Positions 53,396-63,995 of a stretch of DNA of 64,000 nucleotides are shown one piece after another. The DNA comes from Petrolisthes cinctipes. Lineage: Eukaryota; Arthropoda; Malacostraca; Decapoda; Porcellanidae. Both the position numbers and the translations under genes were made by a program. The DNA lies in contig JAWQEG010002488.1 of the NCBI GenBank assembly GCA_033782935.1, positions 74,501-138,500 on the forward strand, read 5' to 3'. Position 1 is the stretch's first letter. The number at the start of each line of letters is the position of its first letter. Under the pieces are notes generated by a model. It saw nothing but the letters and a program-made list of their open reading frames with translations, searched no databases and was not told where the DNA came from.

Positions 53396-53548
53396 AATCT
53401 GGAGTAAATGATTCCTCCAAACTAATTCTGGAGCAAATGATTCCTCCAAACTATTTATTCAAGCAACAGAACAAACACCATTATTTTTGTTCATATGGTC
53501 CTGTTGTTTCCTGTCATACTTTGGAGGAATCAAAACACTCCAATTACC
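53396..53548 (+). repeat. Family-A repeat with duplicated left end
   Basis: TCTGGAGTAAATGATTCCTC at 53399 and TCTGGAGCAAATGATTCCTC at 53427, then the usual centre and TTTGGAGGAATCAAAACACT. A (CAA)n run (53345-53373) lies just before it. Confidence 0.8.
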
Positions 53549-53554
53549 ACCTTC

Positions 53555-53835
53555 AGGGGGTGCGGGGGGGGGGGGGGTGCAGGGGGTTTGGGGGGGTCAC
53601 GGGGGGTTTTGGGGGGTGCGGGAGTAGGGGAGCAGGCTTGGGGGAGAGGTGCAGGGGGTTTTGGAGAGGTACGGGGGGTGCGGGAGTAGGGGGACAGGCT
53701 TGGGGGGGGGGGTTAGGGGGTTGCAGGAATAGGAGACAGGCTTTCTACCTCCCCCAAGCCTGTCTCCCTATTCCCGCACCCCCCCATTCCCCCCCCCCCA
53801 CAAGCCTGTCCCCCTACTCCCACACCCCCTTAAAC
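53555..53835. repeat. GC minisatellite family B, palindromic
   Basis: G-rich to about 53735, then the turning point GACAGGCTTTCTACCTCCCC and the C-rich complement to about 53835. It lies next to a family-A repeat. Confidence 0.85.
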
Positions 53836-53841
53836 CCCTTC

Positions 53842-54000
53842 CACACAAGAGGCAAACTGGCACTGGCAATACTGAGTGGAATTTTCTCACATTTTACCAG
53901 TGTTACCATATCAAACAGCTCCCGGTACACATTGGCCACTTGTACCCGCTGACACCTACCCACAAAATTGGTAACACTGTCTTTTCCCTTGTGTGTGGAA
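53842..54000. other. Inverted-repeat segment
   Basis: CAGTGTTACCA (53898-53908) pairs with TGGTAACACTG (53969-53979). The outer ends CCACACAAG (about 53842) and CTTGTGTGTGG (about 53990) are also nearly complementary. Possibly a MITE remnant. Confidence 0.4.
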
Positions 54001-54031
54001 CGGGCTTTACTGTGTGTGTGAGATTTTTCTC

Positions 54032-54034
<3 letters not shown>

Positions 54035-54077
<43 letters not shown>

Positions 54078-54179
54078 GTTAATGTTGTTATAATACCTGT
54101 GTGTGTGTGTGTGTGCATTTGTCACACACACACACAATGTTAATGTTGTTATAATACCTGTGTGTGTGTGTGTATTTGT

Positions 54180-54217
<38 letters not shown>

Positions 54218-54259
54218 ATGTTAATGTTGTTATAATACCTGTGTGTGTGTGTGTATTTG

Positions 54260-54292
<33 letters not shown>

Positions 54293-54332
54293 GTTAATGT
54301 TGTTATAATACCTGTGTGTGTGTGTGTATTTG

Positions 54333-54365
<33 letters not shown>

Positions 54366-54407
54366 ATGTTAATGTTGTTATAATACCTGTGTGTGTGTGT
54401 GTATTTG

Positions 54408-54448
<41 letters not shown>

Positions 54449-54488
54449 GTTATTGTTGTTATAATACCTGTGTGTGTGTGTGTATTTG

Positions 54489-54531
<43 letters not shown>

Positions 54532-54535
54532 ATTA
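54035..54535. repeat. Composite CA/GT satellite, 60-85-bp units
   Basis: Six or seven units of (AC)n, AATGTTAATGTTGTTATAAT plus ACCT, (GT)n, then ATTTGTC. Each unit contains both AC and GT tracts and so is self-complementary. All open frames across it are artefacts. Confidence 0.95.
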
Positions 54536-54611
54536 TAACATCAATAATGTTTACTTGAACCCTTATTACTTACAAGTATAAAATTATCATTGATGTTATT
54601 ATAATATTTGT

Positions 54612-54653
54612 CTGTCTGTGTGTGTGTGTGTGTGTGAGTGAGTGAGTGAGTGA

Positions 54654-54718
<65 letters not shown>

Positions 54719-54720
54719 GA
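54612..54720. repeat. TG, TGAG and CT microsatellites
   Basis: TG at 54616-54635, TGAG at 54636-54651 and CT at 54656-54715. The flanks (54536-54600 and 54721-54780) share TATTATAATAACATCAATAA-like words. Confidence 0.95.
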
Positions 54721-54904
54721 CACAGTATTATAATAACATCAATAATTTTTACTGAACCCTATTCCCTTACAGGTATGAAATAATTAATATATTCTCCTGG
54801 TGGGATGATAATTATGGTAATTAATAATATAGACATGATTTTAATAAAGTATAATAATTAATATATTTATTTATTATTTTCCTATTATTTACACTGTAGT
54901 ATAT

Positions 54905-55070
54905 TAGTGTTCTCTCTCTTCTCTCATCTGTGTTCTCTTCTTCTCTTGTGTTCTCTCCTTTTGTCTTGTGTTCTCCTCTCTCTCTTGTGTTCTTCTCTCC
55001 CTTGTGTCCTCTTCCTCCCTCTTCTCTTCCTCCTCCTCCTCTTCTCTTCTCTCTCACTCCTCACCTGTAA
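54905..55070. repeat. CT-rich low-complexity (TTGTGTTCTCTC units)
   Basis: Degenerate GTGTTCTCTCTTCTCTC-like units. The Arg/Glu/Gly-rich minus-strand frames over it are not genes. Confidence 0.85.
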
Positions 55071-55133
55071 ATTAAACAAATTAATTAGTGTTAAGGCGAT
55101 ATATAAATAGAACATAAATGATAATAAATAAAT

Positions 55134-55262
55134 AAATCTGGAACAAATTATTCCTCTTAACTATTTTTTTTGTTCAAGCAACAGGCATACTTTGGAGGAA
55201 TCAAGAAACACTTAATGTAATTCTGGAGCAAATGATTCCTCCAAACTATTATTTTTTCCAAG
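55134..55262 (+). repeat. Family-A repeat, diverged
   Basis: Left end AAATCTGGAACAAATTATTC; right end GCATACTTTGGAGGAATCAA, then a second left end TTCTGGAGCAAATGATTCCT at 55221. Followed by an ATT run (55331-55385). Confidence 0.75.
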
Positions 55263-55343
55263 TTACATACATACATACGAACTGTATATCATTTAAATCA
55301 TACTGGGCAATTAGGTTGATTGATATTATTATTGTTATCATTA

Positions 55344-55384
<41 letters not shown>

Positions 55385-55534
55385 GAGTGCTACTGTACTT
55401 GATCATTTAATACAATCTTTGACAAAACACAAACAGCTGCTTACATTTCATAAGTTAACAGAAATAGATTGAGAAAACAAAACAACTTATGCAGCTTCCT
55501 CTAATTCTAGATCAGTTTTCTCAATGTAGGTTAA

Positions 55535-55785
55535 GGGGGCGTGGGAATAAGGGGACAGGCTTGGAGGGAGTTTAGGGGGGTGCGGGAGTAGGGGACAGGC
55601 TTGGAGGAGTTTTGGTGGATGCGGGAGTAGGGGGACAAGCTTAGGGGGGGGGGGGGTAGGGGGGTCCGGGAATAGGGACAGGCTTTCTACCCGTTCTAAG
55701 CCTGTACCCCCTATTCCCGCACCCCCCAGAGCCCCCCCCCCCACCAAGGTTTTACCCCTACTCCTGCACCCCCTTAAGGAGGTAT
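55535..55785. repeat. GC minisatellite family B, palindromic
   Basis: G-rich to about 55675, then GACAGGCTTTCTACCCGTTC as the turning point, then the C-rich strand. Confidence 0.85.
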
Positions 55786-55789
55786 ATAA

Positions 55790-55945
55790 CACTTTGTTTT
55801 GGGTGGTAAATCTAGAGTAAATTATTCCTCCAAACTATTCTAAGCAACAACAGGATACCATTATTTGTCTTCATTTTGGGTCTGTTTCCTGGCATACTTT
55901 GGAGGAATCATGGCACTCCAATGTAACAAAAGTGAATTACCACCT
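55790..55945 (+). repeat. Family-A repeat
   Basis: ACTTTGTTTTGGGTGGTAAA lead as at 213 and 1378, then the full element to TTTGGAGGAATCATGGCACT. It lies between two family-B arrays. Confidence 0.85.
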
Positions 55946-55947
55946 TA

Positions 55948-56140
55948 AGGGGGTGCGGGAATAGGGGGACAGGCTTGTGGGGATTTAGGGGGGTGCGGGA
56001 GTATGGGGACAGGCTTGGGGGGGGGGTGTTAAGGGGGTGCAGGAGTAGGGGATAGGCTTTCTACCCACCCCAAGCCTGTCCCCCTATTCCCGCACTCCTC
56101 CAGTCCCCCACAAGCCTGTCCCCTACTTCCACACCCCCTT
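55948..56140. repeat. GC minisatellite family B, palindromic
   Basis: G-rich to about 56060, with the turning point GGCTTTCTACCCACCCCAAG, then C-rich. Confidence 0.85.
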
Positions 56141-56284
56141 AAAAGCCAGAACTTACTACTGTATATTGAAGGAAAGAAAAACAAAATTATGTGCTTGGGA
56201 GTAATGGTGACTTAAATCAACCACAATCAAATATCCTACAACACTTTCCTTTCATCATGAAAATAAATCAGTATCATATCAAAA

Positions 56285-56423
56285 TATAACCATACAACAA
56301 CACCTTATGTCAACACAACCCCTTCAATGATGATAATAATAATAATTATTATTATTATTATAATAAGGTGTTGTAAAATATAACCATACAACAACACCTT
56401 ATGTCAACTCAACCCCCTCAATG

Positions 56424-56456
<33 letters not shown>

Positions 56457-56475
56457 AGGTGTTGTAAAATATAAC
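56285..56475. repeat. Duplicated hairpin unit with ATT microsatellite
   Basis: Two units of about 95 bp: ACAACACCTTATGTCAACAC, then CCCTTCAATGAT, (ATT)n, then ATAAGGTGTTGTAAAATATA. ACAACACCTTAT and ATAAGGTGTTGT are complementary, so each unit is a hairpin with an ATT-rich loop. A third, partial copy is at 62030-62090. Confidence 0.85.
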
Positions 56476-56581
56476 CATATGTTACGTTGCCTTATTTGCA
56501 GGGTTGTTTCTGTTCACAAAACATTCCAATACTTATTTTGACTTCTTTATATTATATTTTTGTATATAATATACAATTACT

Positions 56582-56634
56582 ATTAATCTCATTATAATAC
56601 ACCTTATTATTAGGTGTATTATAATGAGACTAAT
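56582..56634. other. Near-perfect palindrome, 23-bp arms
   Basis: ATTAATCTCATTATAATACA with CCT (56582-56604) pairs with 56612-56634 with one mismatch, around a 7-nt loop TATTATT. The centre CACCTTATTATTAGGTG recalls the adjacent ACACCTTAT hairpin family. Confidence 0.8.
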
Positions 56635-56639
56635 TATTT

Positions 56640-57270
56640 AATATCGAACTTGCAGGAATGCCGTTTTGTGTTTTTTTCTGTGTAAACGTGGTTTTCTGAC
56701 GACGTCTGGCAACCCACCGTGGTCAAGTTGGAGATCGTCCACATTCGACTACATTGGGAACCACCACACTTTAATTTAACGTTTTTAAATAATAAACAAG
56801 AAAGTTGCTGTATTTAAAATGATCATTCTACATTGTTTTATATCTTTTCATTTTATGCCTCAATATGTCTTGCAATTATCAATCTTTCCTTATGTCAATG
56901 ATATATTCTCATGACAAACACCTTCACGACCGGAGTATCATATTGATTTATTTCCATCTTCGGAACATTATAAGAGTTTCCTTTTTACTTATAAACTTTG
57001 AGGGATGTTAGTTGTTTCAAGGCCTTCATCAAGGTAAGTCAAGGGTGTGTGAGGGGCATATAGTTTTGTTATTTATCACCTCTTTATTCAATGCACTGAA
57101 TGATATTGAGTTCCCCTCAAAGCTATTAAATCAGTTTTCTCTCAGAGAAATTTATAAAGAAAACGAACATGTCTATCATTCGTGTTTTATCTGTACCTCC
57201 TTTGTATACCGGCATTCATAATATTCGTATCTCAGGCCCTTGAACTAATATTGATATAAATTTAAAGGTT
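56640..57270. other. No feature firmly recognised
   Basis: AT-rich. A plus-strand frame at 57012-57221 has a stretch (SLFNALNDIEF) faintly like a LINE reverse-transcriptase block, but nothing else supports it. Confidence 0.4.
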
Positions 57271-57340
57271 AGCATGCCTCCCAAGCGAAAACTGAGAGAC
57301 GAATGGTTGGTGAATGAGGAGTTCAGGCATTGGTTGTCAC

Positions 57341-57885
57341 TAGGGTGGCCAGACGTCCGGTTTTACGCCGGACTGTCCTCCTATTTAACCCTTTGTCCTA
57401 CATCCGGCGCAACCTAACTCCGGACGTACATTTGTCCTACTCTTTCTTGGGGCGAGGGGAAAAAATAAAAAAAAATTATGTAAATCAATAAGTAAGAGAG
57501 AGAGAGAGAGAGTTATACAATAATGTCAAAAGTTCGATCGAAACTGAGGCCAAAGTCGGCAGATGCAGTCGGACAGTTACATTAGACAAGTGATATATCT
57601 TTTGGAGACTTCAGTGATGCTGTAAAGGCCTGTAATCTTGGGGATATTGATATGGACGAGTTGTATAAAGAGTATGGGATTGTGGAGTCTATTATCAACA
57701 GTCCTGAAATGGTTAACTGCCTCAGTGATGAACGTTATCGCAAAGTGTTTAGTACATCTGAAGTCTCATTCACACACTTGAAGAAAATGAGTTCCTATAT
57801 CTTCACCATTCCGTGTAGTAATGCTCACTCAGAGCGAGTTTTTTCACTGATGACAACAGCGTGGAGAAACGAGAGAAACAGATAG

Positions 57886-57941
<56 letters not shown>

Positions 57942-57988
57942 TATTATGAAGTGTCCTACTTTTTGGAAATTCAAAAATGGCCACCCTA
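57341..57988 (+). mobile_element. Second hAT element nested in the hAT transposase
   Basis: 648 bp. Ends TAGGGTGGCCA ... TGGCCACCCTA (11-bp perfect inverted termini), flanked by the 8-bp duplication GTTGTCAC (57333-57340 and 57989-57996). The interior holds a frame (57652-57885) with FTIPCSNAHSERVFSLMTTA and WRNERNR, a hAT C-terminal dimerisation block. It is therefore an internally deleted copy that kept the 3' coding end. A GA run (57495-57512) and a CT run (57888-57933) are also inside. Confidence 0.92.
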
Positions 57989-58082
57989 GTTGTCACGGGT
58001 GGACGGCAATGCAGAGAGAGCTTACTGCACAGTATGCAACAAAGAATTCAATGCCGAACTTTCCACTAGTAAGAGACATAAG

Positions 58083-58202
58083 GTATACAGTACACTATCA
58101 AAGCTTTATTTTGTTGTTTTAATATTGTTCTCTTGACAAGCATCGAGTTATATCAACCATCCCACCGCCTTACGTAGGCTATTAGTATGTATCTCATTAC
58201 AG
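58083..58202 (+). other. Intron of the hAT transposase
   Basis: GTATAC donor after AAG, a T-rich 3' part and a CATTACAG acceptor. Removal keeps the frame from SKRHK to TRSQHIT. Its presence indicates a DNA-based, not retrocopied, element. Confidence 0.7.
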
Positions 58203-60074
58203 ACACGTAGCCAACACATCACCAATGAGGCACACATGCTGCAGAGGCAGGAGGATAGGGTGAGGGATGTACAGGAGGTTGAGCCAGTTGATGGATGCCG
58301 TCGTCTTAATGGCACCATAGCATTAGCGAAGATCTTGTTAATATGCTTTATAGCTGAGCATAACTTACCATTCACCATTGCAGATCATTTGGTAGAACTA
58401 TGCAAAACCATGTTTCCAGATTCGCCAATCGCACAAGGAATGTGCATGAAGAAAACCAAATGCACTCAGGTAGCAAAAGCGATTGGTAAATGTGTAACTT
58501 TGGAAATGGTAAGTAAGCTCAAAGGTCATAAGTTTTCTGTAATAATTGATGGGATGTCAGCACCACTAAATGTTTGACGTTGGTTGTTAAATATTATGAT
58601 ACAGATACGACAACGATGAAGACTGGCACCTTGGAACTCATTGATGTATATGATGACGACAACAAGGAATGCGTGGGCTCAACTGGGGAACATTTATATA
58701 CTTTACTGCTGAAAACTTTATCTGCATATGACATTCCTCTGAGCAATGTTGTGGGATTTGCAGCTGACGGTGCTTCCAACCTAATGGGGGACAATAATTC
58801 TCTAGCCAGCCGACTGAGAGCAGACTTGCCAGGTATAACAATCTTCAGGTGCATTTGCCATAGTATACATTTATGTGCGTCTGAGGCTGCAAAAACTCTA
58901 CCTAGACATTGTGAAGATCTTCTCAGGAATATATATTCATACTTTTCCCATATCTCAAAAAGACAACACCAGTTTAAACAGGCACAATTATTCCTAGAAT
59001 TAAAACCCCACAAAATTTTGCATGCTTGTCAAACCTGATGGCTTTCTTTACATAAAGCAGTAGAGAGAGTCCTTGAGCAGTGGGCTGCACTCAAATTGTT
59101 TTTTATAGAAAACGAACTTGGTGAAAGGCTCCGATCTGTGGAATTTATTGTAAAAGATCTCAAGGATCCTTCAGTATTTCTGTACTACAATTTTCTTAAT
59201 TTCATTTTGCCAACATTTTCAAAAATTAACTTACTATTTCAGAGAGATACACCAACTGTACATTTACTATATGACCCCATAATTCAGCTCTTTAGAAACC
59301 TCCTAGGATACTTCTGTCGAAGAGATGTTGTGGAAAAAGCTGATCTGATGACATTTGATCCAATGTTAAGTTCTAATCATTTGCCATTAAATCAGATCTA
59401 CTTAGGATCAGCTATCCACGGCCTTCTCCAAACAGACGTGTACATTCGTAATCAAGGTATGGTTGACCATGTCCGATCCCGCTGTCGAGAATTTATGATC
59501 ACTATGTGCCAACAAATGCAAAAGAGGTTTGACCTTAACTCACCTTTGTGGTATATGGCATCATTCTTAGGTAAAAATAAGGTACTAGACAGCAAAAGTA
59601 GGGAGTTGATGCCCTCCTTGACAGATTTTGTAAAGCTTGTACCCAGGCTGTATGTAGGAAGTTTACAAGACCTAGATAATGAATGGAGGAATTTGGACAG
59701 TACACCTAACTTAGCCTATCTCAAGAACGACACCTCTGATATCCATGATTTCTATATAAAATTGGGAGAGTTAGAAGACAATGAAGGTACAAAGCAGTTT
59801 AAGAATTTTGCCCTCTTTGCATTACAAGTATTGGCACTGCCAACTTCTAATACTGCTGCAGAACGAATATTTTCTAAAATGAATTTAATTAAAACAGATA
59901 TCCGGAATCGTCTCCAAATGCCTGCACTGCAATCACTGACTCTCGTTTCTGAGGCAGTAAAAGTCCACGGGGCATGCTATAATTTCAAGCCAACAGATGA
60001 TATGATAAATGCTATTCTTAAGTCATAATTATTTTTGTTATTATTTTCCATAAATTTGCTGAGAGCCGACTGGT

Positions 60075-60300
60075 GTTGGTTTTGGGTGCTGGTCTGGTAA
60101 CAGTGAAAAAACCTTCTGCCAAACGTAGCCTTCAGTGCTGTAGCTGTTGATTCCTTTATTATATATTATTATTCTTACAATTTTGATAATTATCAATTAT
60201 AATGATAATGACAAACAGCTAAGAAGGTATTAAACAAGTACAGTTTATTGAACATTTGGCAGGTTTCTCCACTGTTACCAGACCTATACCCATACCCCAC
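60075..60300. other. Inverted-repeat pair downstream of the hAT transposase
   Basis: GGTCTGGTAACAGTG (60091-60105) is perfectly complementary to CACTGTTACCAGACC (60270-60284); similarity extends outward and inward (CCTTCTGCCAAACGT / ACATTTGGCAGGTTT). Either a small MITE or subterminal repeats of the hAT element. Confidence 0.6.
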
Positions 60301-60919
60301 ACACGTCGGGTCTCTGCCAATGTACTTGGGTCGATGTACACTACATTAATGTTCGTTTCTTTGTTTATTCAATTATTTCAGTATATATTTGATTACTCAC
60401 TTCTCCTGTTGATAATGTTGTTAAATGCAATTATTCAAATACATATCTAAATTGTACTTTATTTTTCTTACATTTGTCATACATATTAATGGTATATTTG
60501 TGAAACTCAAGGTTTATGATATTATTTGTAATTAAAGAGTTGTTACAGATTTTTCTTTTTTTACATGATCTTTTCGTTGTGATTTTGATTAAATACTGCA
60601 TTGCATAAAAAAATACGCACATTCAAGGTATGGATAAAATCAATCGTTACTGTATTTCCCGGGAGAAAATGAGGGACAACTAGGGAAGGAAAAACAAAAT
60701 GTTCCAAACCATAATAAAATGTAAATACTGGAACATCAGTTATATTCCGAGTCGGAAATATTAGCCATTTAATTGAGAAAAAGCGACCATTTATGTACAT
60801 TAGTCGTACCTCTTGTAATGCCATTCTCTATAAACAGGAAGCACATTAAACAAGAAGACTCATCATGGTTCGTTCACTAAGCATTCAACCACACTCGGTG
60901 TGGTCACGGCGGCAAGGCT

Positions 60920-60952
<33 letters not shown>

Positions 60953-61279
60953 CGAAGTTATTTCGGAAACGAGGCGCCAAGGTGTGAGGCGCTTTTCATT
61001 TTGTTTTTGTTGGTAAGAGTAGGTCTCTCCATGGCGCTCGGGGCAGAGGACGGTGTTTTGGTTTTGTGGTGGAATTAAGTGGGGATTACTGGAGTTCGCC
61101 ATGGTCTGAGGGCATCGTGAAGTTTGTGGTATCTCTGTTAGAGTGTGGTGGTTCTTTAAGGGTGATTAAGGTGGTGGCAGAGGCCTGTGCCTGTCGTAAA
61201 GTGAGGTACATGTGGGTGGTGAGTCGGCCACAGGTGGTGTCAGGTATTGTTGTGGTGTGGGGGTGTCCTGGAGGACAAT
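60301..61279. other. No gene; (AAT)n at 60921-60952
   Basis: AT-rich to 60900, then a GC-richer GT-rich region. No domain-bearing frame. Confidence 0.5.
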
Positions 61280-61495
61280 GAGGTGGTGTCTGGTATTATT
61301 GTGGTGAGGTGGTGTCTGGTATTATTGTGGTGAGGTGGTGTCTGGTATTATTGTGGTGAGGTGGTGTCTGGTATCATTGTGGTGAGGTGGTGTCTGGTAT
61401 TATTGTGGTGAGGTGGTGTCTGGTATTATTGTGGTGAGGTGGTGTCTGGTATTATTTTGGTGAGGTGGTGTCTGGTATTATTGTGGTGTGGGGGT
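61280..61495. repeat. 26-bp tandem repeat, about 8 copies
   Basis: Unit AGGTGGTGTCTGGTATTATT plus GTGGTG, period 26 (61281, 61307, ...). Both edges carry GTGTGGGGGTGTCCTGG-GGACAAT, suggesting that the array grew inside a duplicated flank. Confidence 0.9.
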
Positions 61496-61509
61496 GTCCT
61501 GGTGGACAA

Positions 61510-62029
61510 TTGTTGGGTTATTTGGTGTTTTACCCAAGGTGTTAAGGTGGTATGGTGGTGTAAAGGTGATGTTATGGTGTTGAGGTGTGTGTGGGGATCT
61601 TGAGGTGAGAAAGGAGAACATTATATATGTGCCCATGTGTGAATGTCGGGGGGGTATTTATTAATTATTTGTGTATTTATCTGATTGTTCATATTTGTGT
61701 ATTTATCATGTTGAGAACTAATTTTTGGTACCATATTTACTTTATTAATCTTGTACATTTGTGTTTATTTTAATATATGATGTATTATGGTAAATGTGTA
61801 TTTTAGTTCCTTCTCCAACCAAACTTAAGTAATATAATTAATGTAGTAATATTGAGAATTACCAGAGGAGACCAGGTAAGGAAAGGGAGTGGTGTGCTGT
61901 ACAGTATGTGCGGTTCGGCTAAGTCGGGTGTGTGACCTAACATCCTTAATATCCAGACTTTTAAAACTCCCTGGGACTGGTGTAAAGTCCACCCTCCATT
62001 GAGAGATAACCGGGTCGTAACACTTACAA
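61510..62029. other. No gene; possible LTR edge at 62011-62022
   Basis: Contains CGGGTCGTAACA (62011-62022), which in reverse complement (TGTTACGACCCG) looks like a gypsy LTR start. The partner end was not found, so it is not called. Confidence 0.3.
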
Positions 62030-62095
62030 CAACACCTTATGTCAACTCAATCCCCTCAATTATTATCATTATTATGACGTGTTGCAAAATCATAC
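62030..62095. repeat. Partial copy of the ACAACACCTTAT hairpin unit
   Basis: ACAACACCTTATGTCAACTC, CCCCTCAATTATTATC, then GACGTGTTGCAAAAT, matching 56285-56475. Confidence 0.75.
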
Positions 62096-62292
62096 ACGTG
62101 TTGTTCTATATTACCATGGAAGGAAAGTGTTGGTGGATATTTGATTGTGGCTATACAACTAGCCACAAGTATTGATTCATACAAGCTGTTGGTTTCAAGA
62201 TATCATAACAAACACACAAGATGTAAGACAATAATAAAACTACAACACAACTTTATACGGAAGTGAATTGTATCCTTATGGGGGAAGTACAG

Positions 62293-62432
62293 TGTTGGTA
62301 AATCTGGAGCAACTGATTCCTCAAAACTATTCCAAGCTACAACAGAACACCATTATTTTTGTTCATCTGGTCCTCATTCCTGGCATACTTTGGAGGAATC
62401 ATGGCACCCCAATGTAACAAAAGTGAATGTAA
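62293..62432 (+). repeat. Family-A repeat
   Basis: GTAAATCTGGAGCAACTGAT through ACTTTGGAGGAATCATGGCA, followed by CCCCAATGTAACAAAAGTGA. Confidence 0.85.
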
Positions 62433-62672
62433 CACACACACACACACACACACCTATATGGAAGGAGCTTGTTTGTTTGGTGGCATAGTCAGGAGGAATC
62501 AGAAGTCTCCAAACACACACACACACACCTATATGGAAGGAGGTTGTTAGTTTGGTGGCATAGTCAGGAGGAATCAGAAGTCTCCAAACACACACATACA
62601 CACACACACACACCTATATCGAAGGAGCTTGTTTGATTCGTGGCATGGCCAGGAGGAATCAGAAGTCTTCAA
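62433..62672 (+). repeat. Family-D repeats with CA tracts, three copies
   Basis: CACCTATATGGAAGGAGCTT at about 62450, 62526 and 62611, each ending GAGGAATCAGAAGTCT(C/T)C. Same family as 9373-9545, and again next to family A. Confidence 0.8.
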
Positions 62673-62699
62673 TTTCCATTCACGATCACAGGGTCCTTA

Positions 62700-62803
62700 A
62701 ACACCCCCTCCCTCCCCCCTGTCTGTCTATAAGTTATGCCCCCCTCTATCCCCCCTGTCTACAAGTTATGCCCCCCTCCATCCCCCCTGTCTACAAGTTT
62801 AAA
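62700..62803. repeat. Approximately 36-bp tandem repeat
   Basis: Units of CCCCCCTGTCTACAAGTTAT with GCCCCCCTCCAT, about three copies. Confidence 0.8.
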
Positions 62804-63011
62804 TAATGTATCTAGGCATCTCCAACGAAATAGGACATGATTTCTGAACCCATCCTTATTACCGTATTTCGTTTCTATAATGTCCTGAGTTTCTTACATT
62901 ATTCTTCTTCTTATGTTTCGTTCTCCTCTTTCTCAAAACAAGAATATAATTATTTATATTGATGTGCGTGTATGTTTATTACAAAAATACGTGTGTGTGT
63001 ATGTGTGTTCT

Positions 63012-63155
63012 TACCTACTTGTATTCTTTACAGGATTGAGTCAAGCTCGTAATGCCCCGTATATTAAAATCCCATTATCATATTTTTCTTTAAAGATATG
63101 CATGGTTTTGACACACACCACTTCTTATGGATGGTAATTTGTTCCATGTGTATGT
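63012..63155 (-). mobile_element. CR1-like LINE 3' fragment, antisense
   Basis: In reverse complement it contains TGGAACAAATTACCATCCAT, AAGAAGTGGTGTGTGTCAAA and ACGAGCTTGACTCAATCCTG, colinear with the LINE 3' end at 13802-14050 (WNKLP block and 3' untranslated sequence). 5'-truncated and followed by GT repeats. Confidence 0.75.
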
Positions 63156-63660
63156 GTGTGTGTGTGTGTGTGTGTGTTGTGAAAGGCGGCATACATACTA
63201 AGAAGAAACACCTCACCCTCTCTCTCTGTCTGTGGAATAACATCATGTAATTTCCGTAGACTTAATTCATCTTTTTCACCACGTTCCATCCACACACTAC
63301 ATCCAAAAATGTGGGTTTTTGGAATAGGTAAAAAATGTTGTCGAATCACACATTTGACCTAAGGGTGTGCAAGAATAGGTCATATGGGTGGGGTTGGCCT
63401 AAGGGGGGGCTAAAATTTCTCCGTTTTCCTCTACGATGCACCGTTTTTGAGTTGTGGCCTCTTTTTTGGAAATTTGTTTGAACCGATTTTTGACCATGAA
63501 GATCTATATGGATTTGGATGAAATTTGGAATGGATGTACAGTTGGTAAATTGGGCTAGATAATTTTTTCATTTTGTCTCTATGGCCTTCTGTTCAAAAGT
63601 TATGTCAATTTTCGCTTATCAAAAAACGGACCAAATTATAACAATGATAAAAATAATGTT
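63156..63660. other. No feature recognised
   Basis: TG and CT microsatellites to about 63230, then sequence without an open frame or known repeat. Confidence 0.5.
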
Positions 63661-63667
63661 CAAGGAT

Positions 63668-63832
63668 TAATTAAGGTGGTGCGGGAATAGGGGGACAGGC
63701 TTGGGGGGAGTTAGGGGGGTGCGGGAATAGGGGACAGGCTTTCAACCCACCCGAAGCTTATCCCCCTATTTCCGCCCCCCCCCCCAATCCCCGCCCCCCC
63801 AAGCCTGTTCCCTACTCCCGCACCCCCTTAAT
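63668..63832. repeat. GC minisatellite family B, palindromic
   Basis: G-rich to about 63738, GACAGGCTTTCAACCCACCC as the turning point, then C-rich. Confidence 0.85.
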
Positions 63833-63834
63833 AG

Positions 63835-63995
63835 AGTTTGTGAATACGGATACTCAGCTTTTGGAAAATAATGAAGGCTTACAAGTGTGGTTGGTTGGGA
63901 AGCTAACAAACAAATACCACTGTAGAATCAACCCATAAAGTTAGGAGTCGATTCCACAGTGGTATTGGTTTGTTAGCTTCCCACCCACCCACGTC
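63835..63995. mobile_element. Family-C MITE arms, tail-to-tail
   Basis: GAGTTTGTGAATACGGATAC and the right arm GTTGGGAAGCTAACAAACAA with TACCACTGTAGAATCAACCC, then after about 16 bp the inverted arm GATTCCACAGTGGTATTGGT with TTGTTAGCTTCCCA. The arms form a hairpin of about 40 bp each side. Cut by the window end. Confidence 0.65.

Larger units (their letters stand above)
57274..60028 (+). pseudogene. hAT transposase with BED-type zinc finger and intron
   Basis: ATG at 57274 opens MPPKRKLRDEWLVNEEFRHW; the protein is then cut by a nested hAT element (57341-57988) and resumes with RVDGNAERAYCTVCNKEFNA and SKRHK, a BED-like finger. An intron with GT-AG ends (58083-58202, 120 bp) joins SKRHK to TRSQHITNEAHMLQRQEDRV in frame. 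The catalytic region follows: KLKGHKFSVIIDG, then a small deletion/frameshift (about 58553) in the first acidic motif, STTKCLTLVVKYYDTD, NVVGFAADGASNLMGDNNSL and CICHSIHLCASEAAKTLPRH. A TGA at 59036-59038 precedes WLSLHKAVERVLEQWAALKL. The C-terminal dimerisation block is ALPTSNTAAERIFSKMNLIK (about 59835-59895), ending at 60028. Domain order fits ZBED-like hAT transposases. Three independent lesions make it inactive. Confidence 0.88.

Noticed and set aside
57012..57221. LINE reverse-transcriptase fragment
   Set aside because: Only a short stretch is suggestive; no flanking motif supports it.
61510..62022. Solo LTR ending at CGGGTCGTAACA
   Set aside because: Only one terminus is plausible; no partner end or target duplication could be found.
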